A DNA stretch of 64,000 nucleotides from Leptoclinus maculatus. Its lineage: Eukaryota > Chordata > Actinopteri > Perciformes > Stichaeidae. Each line of letters starts with the position of its first letter. Position 1 is the first letter of the stretch. Shown piece after piece: positions 61,657 through 64,000 of the stretch. Where the stretch lies: NCBI GenBank assembly GCA_032191485.1, contig JAVDOI010000011.1, forward strand, positions 14,304,617 through 14,368,616, in the 5' to 3' direction. The translations under genes and the position numbers were made by a program. The notes beneath the pieces were generated by a model, which worked only from the letters and a program-made list of their open reading frames with translations, had not been told where the DNA came from and made no database searches.

Positions 61657-63817
61657 ATTATTATTTTTATTTTTGTGGGAAGGGAGCTTTTTGGGGTACT
61701 TGCCATGCATGAAAACTCAAAATTTTTGCACAGTTGTCAGATCTGGTGTAGAAAATTATCTGCCATGAATTTCATATTTGGGTGTAAAAAGATGGCTCTC
61801 TAGCGCCCCCTACAAGTCGGACCGGTGAGCCCCGTCGGCCACTATGCCCGATTTAGTTGAAATTCAACAGACATATCCAGTCAACTTAGATCTACAAAAA
61901 ATCCTCTCAGACCCCTAAGCTCCGCCTACTTAGATTTTCCGCCATCTTGAATTTAGTGAAAAACACATTCTTGCAAACTCCTCCTACACGCTAAGTCCGA
62001 TTACTACAGAATTGTCTGTGGATCATTAATGGACCTACGTCATCTAAAATTATCAAAAGCTTTTTGATATCTCTTAGCGTTTACAAGATATGGACCAATA
62101 AACTTCTTAGGGGCGTGGCATAATATCAATACACATAACTTCTCAACCATTTGTCCTAAATTCACCAAATCTTCAGCATATGTGCACATCGCATCCTGTA
62201 ACATACCCTGAGAATTTATTTGTATTCGACTGCTAGGGGGCGCTACAGTAAACCTGCAAAGTTGTGCTTTTTGTCACTTTTTGCATTTTTCAGCCTTCGC
62301 ACTTCAACGAACTCCTCCTACACATTTTATGCGATCAACGTAAAATTTGGTCAGGATGCTCTTAAGACCTTTGTGATTAAAAATTATCAAAATCGTGAGT
62401 TTTCATCGAAGAACCTTGACGTGGCGTTGCGGCCATTTTGCCTCATTGTTTATGAAAAAGGAAGTTGTTATAACTCCAAGGTACATTATCCAATCCACAC
62501 AAAACTTCTCATGCATGATGCTCCTTCAAGCCTGAACAGATTTCAGTTAAAAAAAATGCAATAACTCATAGCGCCGCCTACTGGCTAAAGGAAATGTAAA
62601 ATTTTATACTTTTCTTTACTCCTCTTAGCCAGGTGACCTTATGAGTCTCAAATTTTGTAAGGATAGCCTCAAGACATTGATGAAAAATCGCCATGAAAAA
62701 TTTTGAGTTTTCGTTGAACGCTGTTGCCGTGGCGACGCGTCGTACGCCATGAAAAAGGAAGCTGATGGTTTATTAGCTTAGGATGCTCAAAAACTCATGA
62801 AACTTTGTAGATCTGTCAAAGGCATTGGAAGGAATATTCTATATAATCTTTGGCTTTGGCCGTTTTAAATTGCCTCTGTAGCGCCCCCTACAATATTTAA
62901 AAAGGAAGCTGATGGTTTAGTGGCTTAGGATGCTCAAAAACTCATGAAACTTTGTATATGTGTCAAAAGCATTGGGACAAATATTTTATATGATTTTTGG
63001 CCTTGGCCGTTGTAAATTGCCTCTGTAGCGCCCCCTACAATATTTCAAAAGAGCAGCCCCAGCGCTACGTTTGAGCTGCATGTATGAAACTTTGTAGTTA
63101 CGTGTATCCTATGGAGACTTAAAAATAAGTCTCTTGGAACCATGCTCTAAACCCTACCGAAAGTCCAACACTTTGATTTATGTGTGAATTTTCCCTTGAT
63201 TTTGGACAATTTATAGGCGCTACACTTTAACGAACTCCTCCTAGGGACTTTGTCTGATCCTCTTCAAATTTTGTCAGTACAGTCTAGAGACCATTGTGAT
63301 TAAGAATTATCAAAAGCTTTACGTTTAACGGCACGGCTTAGCCGTAGCGGGCGGCTACTTTAAGTGATTCCCCGTAAAAAAAGCTGATGTAACTCAGCTG
63401 GACTTGTTCCAAACGGTCCCAAACTTCACACGCTTGATAACACTCACTGCCCGAGGATGTCTACAAGCTAATTTTCACTAGTACTCACAGCGCCACCTGC
63501 CGGCGTAAGGAAATCTGCATTTTGTGACAAACGCCATCCGATTAACACGACTTTCACACAACGTGGTTTACGTTTGACAGAGAGCTACACAATGCACGTG
63601 TTCCGTAGCACCAGGCAGCAGATACGGGAAGCACCGGACTGTTTGCAAAGCATCGTTTCCAGCATCAGGCGGTCCACGCGGGATCAAAGACGTCTCGCTC
63701 GCAGACGCGCCGGCCGACGGTCGCGCGCGTTCTCGGACACGCAGGAGGGAGTCCCGCCGGCAACCCCGACGCGCGGAGGATGCGAGGGCCCGTTCATCGC
63801 TGCTCGCAGCTTTAATT
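61657..63817 (+). repeat. Macrosatellite unit U25
   Basis: Full unit of 2161 bp with no hairpin repeat and two 147-bp copies, head type tttgtgggaagggagc. It is the partner of U14 (offset 30115), including gcgtaaggaaatc and gacagagagctacac near the 3' end. A private gaaagtccaacac is near 63159. The body motif is cgactgctaggggg. Confidence 0.92.
62757..63050 (+). repeat. 147-bp subrepeat array, 2 copies (U25)
   Basis: 294 bp. Both copies match those of U14. Confidence 0.93.
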
Positions 63818-64000
63818 AGGGCCCGAGCGGCCGACAACGTCGGGCCTGCGAAGGCCCTATTGTAATTGATAGGATTATTATTATTCTGATATATATTTTT
63901 CTGGGGATGGAGCTTGTAGGGGCACTTGCCATGCATGAAAACTCACCAATTTTGCACACCTGTCAGATCTGGTGTAGAAACTCTGAGGCGAAAAATTCCA
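63818..64000 (+). repeat. Partial unit U26: 5' end only
   Basis: This holds the start of a further unit: one hairpin repeat, an ATT-rich tract and a tggggatggagcttg head, cut by the window edge at the gcgaaaaattcca segment. It shows that the array continues to the right. Confidence 0.9.
63819..63868 (+). repeat. 50-bp hairpin repeat, 1 copy (U26)
   Basis: One copy followed by ataggattattattattc. Confidence 0.9.

Larger units (their letters stand above)
1..64000 (+). repeat. Macrosatellite array, 25 full units plus two partial ones
   Basis: The whole window is a direct, single-orientation array. Each unit ends in a CpG-rich block finishing gctcgcagctttaatt, which I used as the boundary. Unit lengths range from 2149 to 2812 bp. 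After subtracting the 147-bp subrepeats and the 50-bp hairpin repeats, every unit returns to about 1.86-1.88 kb, so the backbone is almost free of indels. The array runs off both ends of the window, so its full size is unknown. Vertebrate (teleost) origin is inferred from AT-rich sequence with CpG/TpG transition variants, lack of coding density and familiar fish repeat motifs. No family name is claimed. Confidence 0.95.

Noticed and set aside
1..64000. Autonomous transposon or retroelement coding region
   Set aside because: No frame shows reverse transcriptase, integrase or transposase features, and no long terminal repeats were found. The direct repeats are the tandem units themselves.
1..64000. 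Prokaryotic features such as operons, ribosome binding sites, riboswitches or terminators
   Set aside because: The repeat architecture, lack of coding density and motif content are those of vertebrate non-coding DNA, so purine-rich or hairpin matches were not interpreted in that way.
1..64000. Telomeric or simple centromeric satellite
   Set aside because: No ttaggg tandem runs occur, and units of 2-3 kb with internal modules and CpG-rich blocks do not fit a simple short centromeric monomer. A heterochromatic location remains possible but cannot be read from the sequence.

Overview
The window is vertebrate, almost certainly teleost fish, non-coding repeat DNA, and it is essentially one structure: a head-to-tail macrosatellite in a single orientation. 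I count 25 complete units (U1-U25) of 2.1-2.8 kb, a partial unit at each edge (1-316 and 63818-64000), and one older, strongly diverged relative of the unit (D, 53286-56141) inside the array. The teleost assignment rests on motifs I associate with fish genomes (the gggcccgagc...gaaggccctattg hairpin, repeated aactcctccta, tagcgccccct and ggggcgtggc). I cannot name the repeat family or the species. I see no credible protein-coding gene, rRNA or tRNA gene, and no transposase or reverse transcriptase.

The repeat is nested. (1) Each unit has a backbone of about 1.86-1.87 kb: a variable head, a body, and a CpG-rich 3' block ending in agctttaatt. (2) Within the backbone, about four diverged copies of a 307-334 bp ancestral module remain, marked by actcctcct, tttggtcag-like, caagac and gttgccgtggcg-like segments. 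(3) In the middle lies a tandem array of a subrepeat of exactly 147 bp, 2 to 5 copies per unit, 84 in all, with every array length an exact multiple of 147. (4) At the unit junction, 0 to 4 copies (26 in all) of a 50-bp hairpin sequence sit in an ATT-rich tract, separated by linkers of 12, 15 or 18 bp. Levels 3 and 4 account for nearly all of the unit length variation.

The most notable functional hint is a high density of sequences matching the vertebrate CTCF consensus (CCASYAGRKGGCRS). There are 22 full 15-base matches: 11 on the + strand in the unit body, 9 on the - strand near the unit 3' end, and 2 in element D. Many partial matches exist, including one per 147-bp copy. With the CpG-rich block in every unit, this recalls CTCF-binding macrosatellites such as human DXZ4. 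That parallel is inference; no binding data can be read from sequence.

The array is a mosaic. Several multi-kb stretches are almost identical to others 7.5 to 50 kb away, and their limits fall repeatedly inside the 147-bp arrays or the hairpin/ATT tracts, as expected for recent unequal exchange or gene conversion (or, less likely, mis-assembly). Element D carries the homologue of the 147-bp subrepeat as a single copy in each of two 468-bp repeats, also exactly 147 bp long, so it looks like the unexpanded ancestral form.
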